Shown: in pieces, positions 46,957 to 56,561 of the stretch
Layout of the letters: each line of letters starts with the position of its first letter
Numbering within the stretch: the first letter of the stretch is position 1
Origin: Lolium rigidum
Lineage: Eukaryota > Streptophyta > Magnoliopsida > Poales > Poaceae
Direction: 5' to 3'
Length of the DNA: 64,000 bases
Assembly: GCF_022539505.1 (NCBI RefSeq)
Contig: NC_061514.1
Coordinates: 35,617,769 to 35,681,768 of the forward strand
Notes under the pieces: generated by a model
Database searches by the model: none
Told to the model about the DNA's origin: nothing
Seen by the model: the letters and a program-made list of their open reading frames with translations, nothing else
Translations under genes and position numbers: made by a program

Positions 46957-48557
46957 TGATACGTCTCCGACGTATCGATAATTTCTTATGTTCTATGCCA
47001 TATTATTGATGATACCTACATGTTTTATGCACACTTTATGTCATATTCGTGCATTTTCTGGAACTAACCTATTAACAAGATGCCGAAGTGCCGCTTGCTC
47101 GTTTTCTCGCTGTTTTTGGTTTCGTAAATCCTAGTAACGAAATATTCTCGGAATTGGACGAAATCAAGACCCAGGATCCTATTTTTCCACGGAGCTTCCA
47201 GAAGACCGAACAAAGATACGAAGTGGGGCCACGAGGTGGCGACACCACAAGGCGGCACGGCCAAGGGGGCCCGCGCCGCCCTATGGTGTGGGCCCCTCGT
47301 CAGCCCTCCGACTCCGCCCTTCCGCCTACTTAAAGCCTCCGTCGCGAAACCCCTGAGGCGAAAAACCACGATACGGAAAACCTTCCAGAGACGCCGCCGC
47401 CGCCAATCCCATCTCGGGGGATTCTGGAGATCTCCTCCGGCACCCTGCCGGAGAGGGGATTCATCTCCCGGAGGACTCTACACCGCCATGGTCGCCTCCG
47501 GAGTGATGAGTGAGTAGTTCACCCCCGGACTATGGGTCCATAGCGTAGCTAGATGGTTGTCTTCTCCTCATTGTGCTTCATTGTTCGATCTTGTGAGCTG
47601 CCTAACATGATCAAGATCATCTATCTGTAATCCTCTATGTTGTGTTTGTCGGGATCCGATGGATAGAGAATACCATGTTATGTTAATTATCAAGTTATTG
47701 CATATGTGTTGTTTATGATCTTGCATGCTCTCCGTTATTAGTAGAGGCTCGGCCAAGTTTTTGCTCTTAACTCCAAGAGGGAGTATTTATGCTCGATAGT
47801 GGGTTCATGCCCGCATTGACACCCGGGACAGTTGACGTAAAGTTCTAAGGTTGTGTTGTGCTGTTGCCACTAGGGATAAAATATTGGCGCTATGTCCGAG
47901 GATGTAGTTGTTGATTACATTACGCACCATACTTAATGCAATTGTCTCGTTGCTTAGCAACTTAATACCGGAGGGGGTTCGGACGATAACCCGAAGGTGG
48001 ACTTTTTAGGCATAGATGCAAGCTTGGATGGCGCTCTATGTACTTTGTCGTAATGCCCAATTAAATCTCACTATACTTATCATGACATGTATGTGCATTG
48101 TTATGCCCTCTCTATTTGTCAATTGCCCGACTGTAATTTGTTCACCCAACATGCTTTTATCTTATGGGAGAGACACCTCTAGTGAACTGTGGACCCCGGT
48201 CCATTCTTTAATACTGAAATACAAATCTGCCGCAATACTTGTTTTACCTTTTTTCTCTGCAAACAATCATCTTCCACACAATACGGTTAATCCTTTGTTA
48301 CAGCAAGCCGGTGAGATTGACAACCTCACTGTTTCGTTGGGGCAAAGTACTTTGGTTGTGTTGTGCAGGTTCCACGTTGGCGCCGGAATCTCTGGTGTTG
48401 CACCGCACTACATCCCGCCGCCATCAACCTTCAACGTGCTTCTTGGCTCCTCCTGGATCGATAAACCTTGGTTTCTTTCTGAGGGAAAACTTGCTGCTGT
48501 GCGCATCATACCTTCCTCTTGGGGTTCCCCAACGAACGTGTGAAATACACGCCATCA
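46957..48557 (+). mobile_element. Element C 5' LTR
   Basis: Full-length LTR of the A/B family (1601 bp), TGATACGTCTCC to ACGCCATCA. It belongs to a subfamily that differs from A in the leader block (for example GGCGACACCACAAGGCGGCA at 47237-47256). Confidence 0.9.
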
Positions 48558-48568
48558 AGCATATTTTC

Positions 48569-48586
48569 TGGCGCCGTTACCGGGGA
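48569..48586 (+). other. Primer-binding site of element C
   Basis: TGGCGCCGTTACCGGGGA, the tRNA-Asp-type site with one change. Only 11 further bases of C's internal region remain before element D starts. Confidence 0.85.
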
Positions 48587-48811
48587 GATCAAGACACTGT
48601 TATCACCAGAATTTGACCGAGTCAGAGGTGGGCCGCGATCAAGATGGACTTGAAGAATATATATAGAAGAAATACGTGAATCGGCCTTGCATGTAAATTT
48701 TGGGCTAGTTTGCCCGTGTATCTGTATCATAGTAGGATACGTGTCATTTAGAAGTTTGAGTTTTACCCGTGAACGGTTAGGTGCACACCTGAATTAGAAA
48801 GTCCCCCGGAC

Positions 48812-48819
48812 TATAAATA
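48812..48819 (+). promoter_or_regulatory. LTR TATA box
   Basis: TATAAATA, conserved at 54482-54489 in the 3' LTR. It precedes the hairpin region by about 110 bases, so the hairpins are expected to be transcribed. Confidence 0.7.
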
Positions 48820-48922
48820 TGTATCTAGGGTTTATGAAATAAACAACAACCAACGTTCAACACAATGAATCTCGGCGCATCGCCAACTCCTTCGTCTCGA
48901 GGGTTTCTCCTGGTAAGCACCA

Positions 48923-48957
48923 TGCTGCCTAGATCGCATCTTGCGATCTAGGCAGCA
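48923..48957 (+). repeat. Hairpin 1: perfect 16-nt arms, TCT loop
   Basis: TGCTGCCTAGATCGCA and TGCGATCTAGGCAGCA pair perfectly around TCT. It is identical at 54593-54627 in the 3' LTR. Confidence 0.95.
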
Positions 48958-48979
48958 CAAGCTTATTACGTTGTTCATG

Positions 48980-49017
48980 CGTTGCTCGTGCAGAAGCCTT
49001 TTTGATGGCGAGCAACG
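48980..49017 (+). repeat. Hairpin 2: CGTTGCTCG / CGAGCAACG
   Basis: Perfect 9-bp stem with a 20-nt loop. In the 3' LTR the outermost pair is lost (CGAGCAACA). Confidence 0.85.
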
Positions 49018-49094
49018 TAGTTATCTTAGATGTGTTAGGGTTAGCATTGTTCTTCGTATCATATGTCTGTCGTAGTGCAACCCTTATACATCTA

Positions 49095-49129
49095 GCCGCC
49101 CTTACACCTATCTTAGGTGTAGGGGCGGC
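49095..49129 (+). repeat. Hairpin 3: 16-nt arms, TCT loop
   Basis: GCCGCCCTTACACCTA and TAGGTGTAGGGGCGGC pair over all 16 positions with one T-G wobble, around TCT. Arm length and loop equal those of hairpin 1. Present at 54764-54798 in the 3' LTR. Confidence 0.95.
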
Positions 49130-49268
49130 ACCCCGCTTGATCATCGTTTAGTAGATCCGATCCGTTACGGTTGCTCCTTGTTCTTCAAGGATTAGTTTAA
49201 CATCCGCAATAGTTAGGCCTTACAAAGGGTTGAAGGATCCAGCGGCGTGTAGGGTGTAGTTTGCTAGC

Positions 49269-49324
49269 CCTAGACAGGATGTTCCGGGGATCAACCTCGT
49301 GTTGGTTTTTAGGCCCTGTCTAGG
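49269..49324 (+). repeat. Hairpin 4: CCTAGACAGG / CCTGTCTAGG
   Basis: Perfect 10-bp stem closing a 36-nt loop, conserved in the 3' LTR. Confidence 0.85.
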
Positions 49325-49452
49325 ATCGGCTTACGATCACCGTACGCGAGCGCGAGGCCCAATCGTGAGTAGGATGATCCGATTATGCGGTGAAAACCCT
49401 AAATCGTCGTAGATCGTTTTAGCTTTATCTTGATCATGCAGGACCACCATAT

Positions 49453-49501
49453 ATTCGTACACCTCGTACGAATCATGGGTGGATCGGCTCTTTGAGCCGA
49501 T
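49453..49501 (+). repeat. Hairpins 5 and 6, adjacent
   Basis: ATTCGTAC / GTACGAAT (49453-49473, loop ACCTC) and ATCGGCTC / GAGCCGAT (49483-49501, loop TTT). Both are perfect 8-bp stems kept in the 3' LTR; hairpin 6 is also in the related LTR at 22317-22335. Confidence 0.9.
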
Positions 49502-49766
49502 TCACAGACAACCCGAGAGCCGATCGAGGCTCGTATTTAACGTTTACGTGTATGCCATGCAGAAACTAAGCGAGGCATCATCCAACACCTTCCTCGGCCA
49601 GGTATAGGTCAGGTGGCACGCCCTTGCGACAAGATCGGACGTGTGACCGGAAGGCTTTGCGGGCCGTCGCTCCGAGGGACCGGGGCCAGCCGCAGCCCTA
49701 GTTGTTTCCGGCTCTACGGTGTTGCCGGCCGCTGCCCGCCGGTGGGTTTTCGACCGCAACACATTC

Positions 49767-49785
49767 TCGGCACGCCCGGTGGGAC
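49767..49785 (+). other. Primer-binding site of element D
   Basis: TCGGCACGCCCGGTGGGAC lies just inside the LTR end. It matches the TGGCACGCCCGGTGGGAC region of many grass gypsy elements except for an extra C after the T, another CTG-to-CTCG difference. Confidence 0.65.
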
Positions 49786-49823
49786 AATCTTCGACATCCA
49801 CCGCATCGCCATCTACATCCGAG

Positions 49824-50273
49824 ATGGCGGAAAGCACTCCGGTCAAGTACGAGGATCCGACCGACGAGCTCAAGAAGAAGCATGACGAGATCAAGGCAGT
49901 CCTCGAAGCCGAACTCATCGGCTCTTTCCACAGAACCCGCTCCCATGGCATCAGGTGGAAGGGGTTCTCACATGAAAGTGCGCTCCAGTCCCGTCCACCG
50001 TTGCCATGCGCATTGGCAGCACCAGGAGTGCCGATTTCACCGGCATCCACCGTTAACATAGTGGAGCGCACTTACCTTGGAGGGTGCCAGCCAAGATCCT
50101 CACTCGACATCAACATGATAGGACTCGGGCACCACCCTGGTAAGGACGGAGACGAGGGCGGCCGCTCTCACAGCGAAGACAAGGAAGAAGCCGCTCCACG
50201 CGACCGGCTCCGACACTATGTATGGGCAAACGCGGTAATGCCGATCCGTGAGATTGGCCCCAAAGATCTGTGA
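49824..50273 (+). pseudogene. Element D gag, internally deleted
   Basis: Starts MAESTPVKYEDPTDELKKKH and continues with an alpha-helical, charged N-terminus (EIKAVLEAELIGSFHRTRSH) known from grass gypsy gag proteins. It then shifts abruptly to a Pro-rich stretch (ALQSRPPLPCALAAPG) that in relatives lies much further on, so the middle is deleted. It ends at a stop after 149 residues, with no zinc knuckle. The frame stays open, but the product would not be a complete capsid protein. Confidence 0.7.
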
Positions 50274-50727
50274 AGAAACATCGCCAGACCTTCGTGGACC
50301 TACTAACATAGAGGCCGACTCTAGGAATCGGCCAAAATCATCCTCACCATGCTTTCGGTCTGGGCTCAACGTCGATCTAATGGGCAATGGGATGCGTCGG
50401 ATGATGCACTGGAAGAAATCCACATTGTTCCTAACAAAGCCGACGTTCACATCGTAGTACCTTGGCTAACCATAGAGCCGATATCAGCAGTTACCTGGCA
50501 GAATCGGCTCGGGGGGCACCTAATCATATGAGCATGCGCGACACCATCGAACCTGTTCGGAGGAATATTGGTGGTCGATAGGGAAATTGGCCAGTAAAAA
50601 AAAAGAAAGAAGCCAGAGCCGATGCACAGACATTGCCTTCAGAATGTTAAGAAAGCCGATGCACGGCAGTCGACTTTGACAAGTACATCGAAGCAAGTTT
50701 ACATGCATCAGTTTACACAAAGAGGCC
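50274..50727. other. Element D internal non-coding stretch
   Basis: No conserved frame. It is rich in GCCGAT/ATCGGC and GAGCCGA motifs, like the LTR hairpins (for example 50319, 50629, 50656). Confidence 0.5.
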
Positions 50728-53700
50728 CTACTGAAGAAAAGCATTAAGGGCGTGAAGAGCATCGGCACGGATTCGATCCACCTCGGCGATCCCGGCCTCG
50801 TCGTCCTCGTCTCTCCCCATCACCAGCCGGCCGCTCGTGGCACGAATTTCAGCCGGGTCGGTCTTCGCATCAGCCGTGAGACCTTTTGCTTCCTCTTGGG
50901 AGCGAGCAATGAGGGATTCCTCATCTTGGATAAGTTGTTTGGTCTCCCCGGCCCTCTTTTCAAGGTCCTCCAGCTCCTTGCGCAAGGTCTCAAGTTTGGC
51001 ACTATGAGCAGAAGTGGCGGTCTTGGCGTCTAAAGCGGCTTTCTTCTCGTTGAGCCGTTGACATTTGTCCGCAATATCGGCTCTCAACGGGAGTTGGGCT
51101 CGGCGAAGAGTAATCCTTTGACGAGCCGACTGCACCCTTGACCTGAAAACTGACAAAGTTACTGCCGGCCAAAGCTTAACTTGCAGCGTCACTGGGAGAC
51201 GGGGCTGGATGTCCTCGAGGATGCCCTTGATTGCCTCGGGGTTCTCGACCAGGGTTTCGACCGAGGAGGAGAGCAAAACTTTGAGACGCTGGAGCGGGCC
51301 ATCGACCGCACTAGGGTCTAGCTCTTCACCTGCTTTGGAAACAGCTGGCTCGATGGAGTCGGGGTCGAACGTCAGCAAGCTTGAAGGATCACACCCCTGA
51401 CAGACGAGCAAAAGCAGCATGAGCATACGACAAAGGAAAAGAGTAGGCCCGAGAGAGTGGAGCTTACTTCTCCCAAGAAAGGAAGGGAAGCCGATGTTGT
51501 GACAATCGGCTTTGCGGTAGTCTGGCCGGTGTTAGCCACTTGGTCAGTCACACTCGGCGAGTTGGATAGGCCAAGGGCAGCAGATGGCATCAACACCTCT
51601 TCAACGTCCCCGCTAGAAGTCCCATTAGCCTGCAAGAGAAATGGTGAGGCAATCCAATTAGTGACAAGACGATGTGGAACACGAGCTGTTGAGGGAATTA
51701 CATTTGAAACTTCCTGGCTCGGCGAGGAGATTTGTGGGCCTATGCGAGCCCTTTTGACGCATCGACGCTTCATGCGTGACCTCGTTTGGATCGGAGCCTG
51801 AAGGACAGCAGGCTCGGGAGTCGACCTTTTCCTAGAAGCCGACGTTGGCGAGTCCGTCTGGCTCTGTGTGGTGGATCTTTCGTATCGCTCGGGGAGGAGT
51901 CCCTTGGACCGGACCGTGCTCCCTCACCGGAGTTCTCTTCGGTGGAAGCCTCGAAAGAAGAGGTGCAACCATGTTACAAAGGTTGGGAAGGCAAATGTGT
52001 TCGATCAAGACATGGATCAACTTACGTGCAAGCTTTCCTGGGCAGGAGCTTTGCGCTTCAGGGTCTTCCTAACAGCCACCTTCCTCACTGCCGTCCTCGC
52101 CTGAGTCGAGGCTCGGGGGGCAACTGGCCCCGAAGTTGCTTTACTCTTGGGAGCCGATTTCGGTGAAATCGGGCCGGCTCGCATTATGACTTTCTTCAGC
52201 AGGTGGCGAGCTCGGCAGAAGAGAACCACCGGGGCCGGAGGAAGGAATACGAAGGGGAGCCATCGGCTTGCGTGGGAGCCTGGGCCATCTTGTTGCCGCC
52301 AGGAGATGGAGTCAGGTCACGTGACAATCACCATAAGCGGTTACGAGAAATATTTGAGTGATGATACCCGGTCTGCGGGGATGTCGTACTCGGCATCGAG
52401 TTGTCTCAACAGCGGTCCTAAAGCCCTTCTGAAGACATGAGTCTTCCACATGGACCACCAAGTCTCGAAACCGTCGGTAGTGAAGGAGAAACGAAGGTCG
52501 TGGGGAATTGGGATGGCCAAAGCATCAAAGAAGGTGTAACACCTTTGGCCAGTAAGGATGTCAGGTAGTTCAGCTCTGCTTGCTGTCAGGTGGTGTAAGA
52601 AGAGGTGTGGAGGCACCTGCCCAAGACCGAGCTGTCGGGCTACCACTACCGGTTGATAACACTCATAACCAGGCTTGATGATCCGGTTCGAGGTACTCAT
52701 GCCAACAGGGAGGAAGCAAGGACGAATCATGATGGAATACAGATGTTGGGTGCTATCGTCATCGGCAAAGTTATCCAATCGAAAGGAGACTGGATTTTCA
52801 AAATTCTCCGGTTCAGTATAAGGAAAGAACGAGGGGTTGTCCAAACCTTGGAAGAAGATCTTGAACCACCCCTGTCGCTTCCTTAGGGATCAGCCTCGCT
52901 GCCCGGGAGACCATACAAGGCTTGGCCATAGCCGGTGCATCGGATATCCTTTCCGTTAGCATCCGGAAAGGTGCAGGAGGTCAAAGGTGGGAAGTCCGGG
53001 ATCCGGTTCTCGAAAGTATAGTTGTGCCCATAACCGAATAAACCACCGAGGACCGCCGCGTTTAACCGTCTTTTGAGAGAACAGCTTGATGGACATCGCT
53101 TGAAGAGATCGATAGACCTCTCCAAGAAACAGTTTGCCTAGGCCAAGATGGGTGCCTTTGGCCGCTTCATAGGCTAGGGAAAGGTAATTCTTGGTAGGGG
53201 CAAGTGATGGGCCACGGAATATGAAGTGTTCCAACCAAAAGTTCGGGAAGGCTGTGTGTTCTCTCTCCGTCACGTGGCCTTTAGTCTTCATATAACGATT
53301 GAGGTAGGCACCCCAACCGGTACACTCTTTTTTAGAAGAAAGGGTGAAAGGGACTTTCGGCAGTTTGAATGCGGAAGGGCTTGGGGATGCAATGTCTAGG
53401 CCTCGTGATCATGGCCACATCCAGCAGGTTGGTGTCATAGGGCCATGGCCAAACATGAAGCGGTTCAAGGCGTCGTACCGGAAGTAGCCGATGGTTTTCA
53501 GAATATTTTCATTCTTCTCAAGAGGAGACAATGATAATGACAGGGCATCGGCTATCCCTATGGCTTCCTGGGTGGCATAATGGGTTTTGGATACTCGTTG
53601 TACCATGTCACCCAACCCTCGGGGGATTAGGCCGGGCTCGCGAGCGGCCGGCCCGGAGGTCGCATCTAAGTTCCGATTCACGAAGGGGATTCGTTAGCTT

Positions 53701-53931
53701 CGCATGAAATTAAGAGGGCGGGACTCTCGGAAGAACGAGGACCAAGGCACATAGAATTTGCGAGAGAAGGGTGTGGCAGCAGGATGTCTGAGACCTAAAA
53801 TTGATAGTGGAATAGAACATTAATTCAGGTGTTTGCTGTTTACTCCTAACGTTGATGCGCGTGGCAAGGGGGCTGTTGAGGATTACCTTCAGACCGGAGA
53901 CCATGGCGTTGGCGTTGGATGATTCCGCCAT
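50728..53931 (-). pseudogene. Antisense plant-mobile-domain (aminotransferase-like) gene, degenerate
   Basis: Read from 53931 down: MAESSNANAMVSGLK (first exon-like piece); a mobile-domain region with DALNRFMFGHGPMTP (53409-53681), MKTKGHVTEREHTAFPNFWL (53291 down) and TSCTFPDANGKD (about 53000); its continuation MDNPSFFPYTEPENFENPV (52844-52341); a basic, nuclear-signal-like KRRCVKRARI (about 51770); a Ser/Pro-rich linker; and a C-terminal coiled coil (EKKAALDAKTA ... LRKELEDLEKRAGE) ending at 50728. This order matches the aminotransferase-like plant mobile domain proteins found in plant transposons and as extra antisense reading frames in gypsy elements. Frameshifts (for example near 53035) and stops break it. 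Function is unknown; it may originally have been a captured host gene. Confidence 0.75.
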
Positions 53932-54251
53932 TGGATGCGCTAAGGAATCGGGACGGCGCGGCTGAGATCTGGGATCCGTAGAGCTGTCGGGCGGCGATTT
54001 GGGGATCTGAGTTTCTCAGACGAAGGGCGCAGGTTACCGTTTGGAGGGGCAGTTAGGTTGGCCTTGCTCCCGTTTTATCGTAGAGGCTGATGTGATACCG
54101 TCGGCTCTTTCGGGGTGTGCCTGATTCTGGCTATCGGCAGGGTTAAGTGAAGACATTCCTTCATTTTTTTTAAGATTGGTGATAAAGTCAAGGAGGCAAG
54201 ACGCCATGACATGACCCGATAAGCGTAATGATTTTGGAAATGTCATTTCCA

Positions 54252-54267
54252 AAATCAGGGGGGCATG
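54252..54267 (+). other. Polypurine tract of element D
   Basis: AAATCAGGGGGGCATG directly precedes the 3' LTR start TGTTATCACC at 54268. Confidence 0.75.
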
Positions 54268-55351
54268 TGTTATCACCAGAATTTGACCGAGTCAGAGGTG
54301 GGCCGCGATCAAGATGGACTTGAAGAATATATATAGAAGAAATACGTGAATCGGCCTTGCATGCAAATTTTGGGCTAGTTTGCCCGTGTATCTGTATCAT
54401 AGTAGGATACGTGTCGTTTAGAAGTTGGAGTTTTACCCGTGCACGGTTAGGTGCACGCCTGAATTAGAAAGCCCCCCGGACTATAAATATGTATCTAGGG
54501 TTTATGAAATAAACAACAACCAACGTTCAACACAATGAATCTCGGCGCATCGCCAACTCCTTCGTCTCGAGGGTTTCTCCTGGTAAGCACCATGCTGCCT
54601 AGATCGCATCTTGCGATCTAGGCAGCACAAGCTTATTACGGTGTTCATGCGTTGCTCGTGCTGAAGCCTTTTTGATGGCGAGCAACATAGTTATCTTAGA
54701 TGTGTTAGGGTTAGCATTGTTCTTCGTATCATATGCTGTCGTAGTGCAACCCTTATACATCTAGCCGCCCTTACACCTATCTTAGGTGTAGGGGCGGCAC
54801 CCCGCTTGATCATCGTTTAGTAGATCCGATCCGTTACGGTTGCTCCTTGTTCTTCAAGGATTAGTTTAACATCCGCAATAGTTAGGCCTTACAAAGGGTT
54901 GGAGGATCCAGCGGCGTGTAGGGTGTAGTTTGCTAGCCCTAGACAGGATGTTCCGGGGATCAACCTCGTGTTGGTTTTTAGGCCCTGTCTAGGATCGGCT
55001 TACGATCACCGTACGCGAGCACGAGGCCCAATCGTGAGTAGGATGATCCGATTATGCGGTGAAAACCCTAAATCGTCGTAGATCGTTTTAGCTTTATCTT
55101 GATCAAGCAGGACCACCATATATTCGTACACCTCGTACGAATCATGGGTGGATCGGCTCTTTGAGCCGATTCACGGTGACAACCCGAGAGCCGATCGAGG
55201 CTCGTATTTAACGTTTACGTGTATGCCATGCAGGAAACTAAGCGAGGCATCATCCAACACCTTCCTGACCAGGTATAGGTCACGTGGCACGCCCTTGCGA
55301 CAGCATCGGACGTGTGACCAGAAGGCTTTGCGGGCCGTCGCTCTGAGGGAC
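54268..55351 (+). mobile_element. Element D 3' LTR, truncated
   Basis: Follows the 5' LTR closely for 1084 bp (TATA box and all six hairpins kept), then breaks at GAGGGACC, where a C-family LTR begins in mid-sequence. The last ~80 bp, including the CA terminus, are missing. Confidence 0.88.
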
Positions 55352-56561
55352 CTCGTCAGCCCTCCGACTCCGCCCTTCCGCCTACTTAAAGCCTCCGTCG
55401 CGAAACCCCTGAGGCGAAAAACCACGATACGGAAAACCTTCCAGAGACGCCGCCGCCGCCAATCCCATCTCGGGGGATTCTGGAGATCTCCTCCGGCACC
55501 CTGCCGAGAGGGGATTCATCTCCCGGGAGGACTCTACACCGCCATGGTCGCCTCCGGAGTGATGAGTGAGTAGTTCACCCCTGGACTATGGGTCCATAGC
55601 GGTAGCTAGATGGTTGTCTTCTCCTCATTGTGCTTCATTGTTGGATCTTGTGAGCTGCCTAACATGATCAAGATCATCTATCTGTAATACTCTATGTTGT
55701 GTTTGTCGAGATCCGATGGATAGAGAATACCATGTTATGTTAATTATCAAGTTATTGCATATGTGTTGTTTATGATCTTGCATGCTCTCCGTTATTAGTA
55801 GAGGCTCGGCCAAGTTTTTGCTCTTAACTCCAAGAGGGAGTATTTATGCTCGATAGTGGGTTCATGCCCGCATTGACACACGGGACAGGTGACGAAAGTT
55901 CTAAGGTTGTGTTGTGCTCGTTGCCACTAGGGATAAAACATTGGCGCTATGTCCGAGGATGTAGTTGTTGATTACATTACGCACCATACTTAATGCAATT
56001 GTCTCGTTGCTTAGCAACTTAATACTGGAGGGGTTCGGACGATAACCCGAAGGTGGACTTTTTAGGCATAGATGCAGTTGGATGGCGGTCTATGTACTTT
56101 GTCGTAATGCCCAATTAAATCTCACTATACTTATCATGACATGTATGTGCATTGTTATGCCCTCTCTATTTGTCAATTGCCCGACCGTAATTTGTTCACC
56201 CAACATGCTTTTATCTTATGGGAGAGACACCTCTAGTGAACTCGTGGACCCCGGTCCATTCTTTAATACTCGAAATACAAATCTGCTGCAATACTTGTTT
56301 TACTGTTTTCTCTCGCAAACAATCATCTTCCACACAATACGGTTAATCCTTTGTTACAGCAAGCTTCGGTGAGATTGACAACCTCACTCGTTTCGTTGGG
56401 GCAAAGTACTTTGGTTGTGTTGTGCGAGGTTCCACGTTGGCGCCGGAATCTCTGGTGTTGCGCCGCACTACATCCCGCCGCCATCAACCTTCAACGTGCT
56501 TCTTGGCTCCTCCTGGTTCGATAAACCTTGGTTTCTTTCTGAGGCAAAACTTGCTGCTGTG
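55351..56561 (+). mobile_element. C-family LTR without its first ~338 bp
   Basis: Starts at CTCGTCAGCCCTCCGACTCC, matching element C's LTR from about 47295, and continues to TTGCTGCTGTG at 56561, where element E interrupts it. Its leader matches C, not A or B, so it is probably C's own 3' LTR. Confidence 0.85.

Larger units (their letters stand above)
48598..49761 (+). mobile_element. Element D 5' LTR
   Basis: 1164 bp, TGTTATCACCAG to CGACCGCAACA. A TATA box (TATAAATA) at 48812-48819 places transcription start near 48840, and everything after it is leader. The leader holds six hairpins listed below. Boundaries are fixed by the 3' copy starting at 54268. Confidence 0.9.
48598..55351 (+). mobile_element. 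Element D: non-autonomous gypsy element with antisense gene
   Basis: 5' LTR (48598-49761), primer-binding site, a truncated gag (49824-50273), about 4 kb whose minus strand carries a degenerate plant-mobile-domain gene, polypurine tract (54252-54267), and a 3' LTR cut at about 55351. No protease, reverse transcriptase or integrase frame is visible in sense. It inserted into element C just after its primer-binding site. Confidence 0.88.

Noticed and set aside
48993..49144. Minus-strand 71-residue frame in element D's leader
   Set aside because: It lies within the hairpin-rich LTR leader and has no counterpart of protein character.
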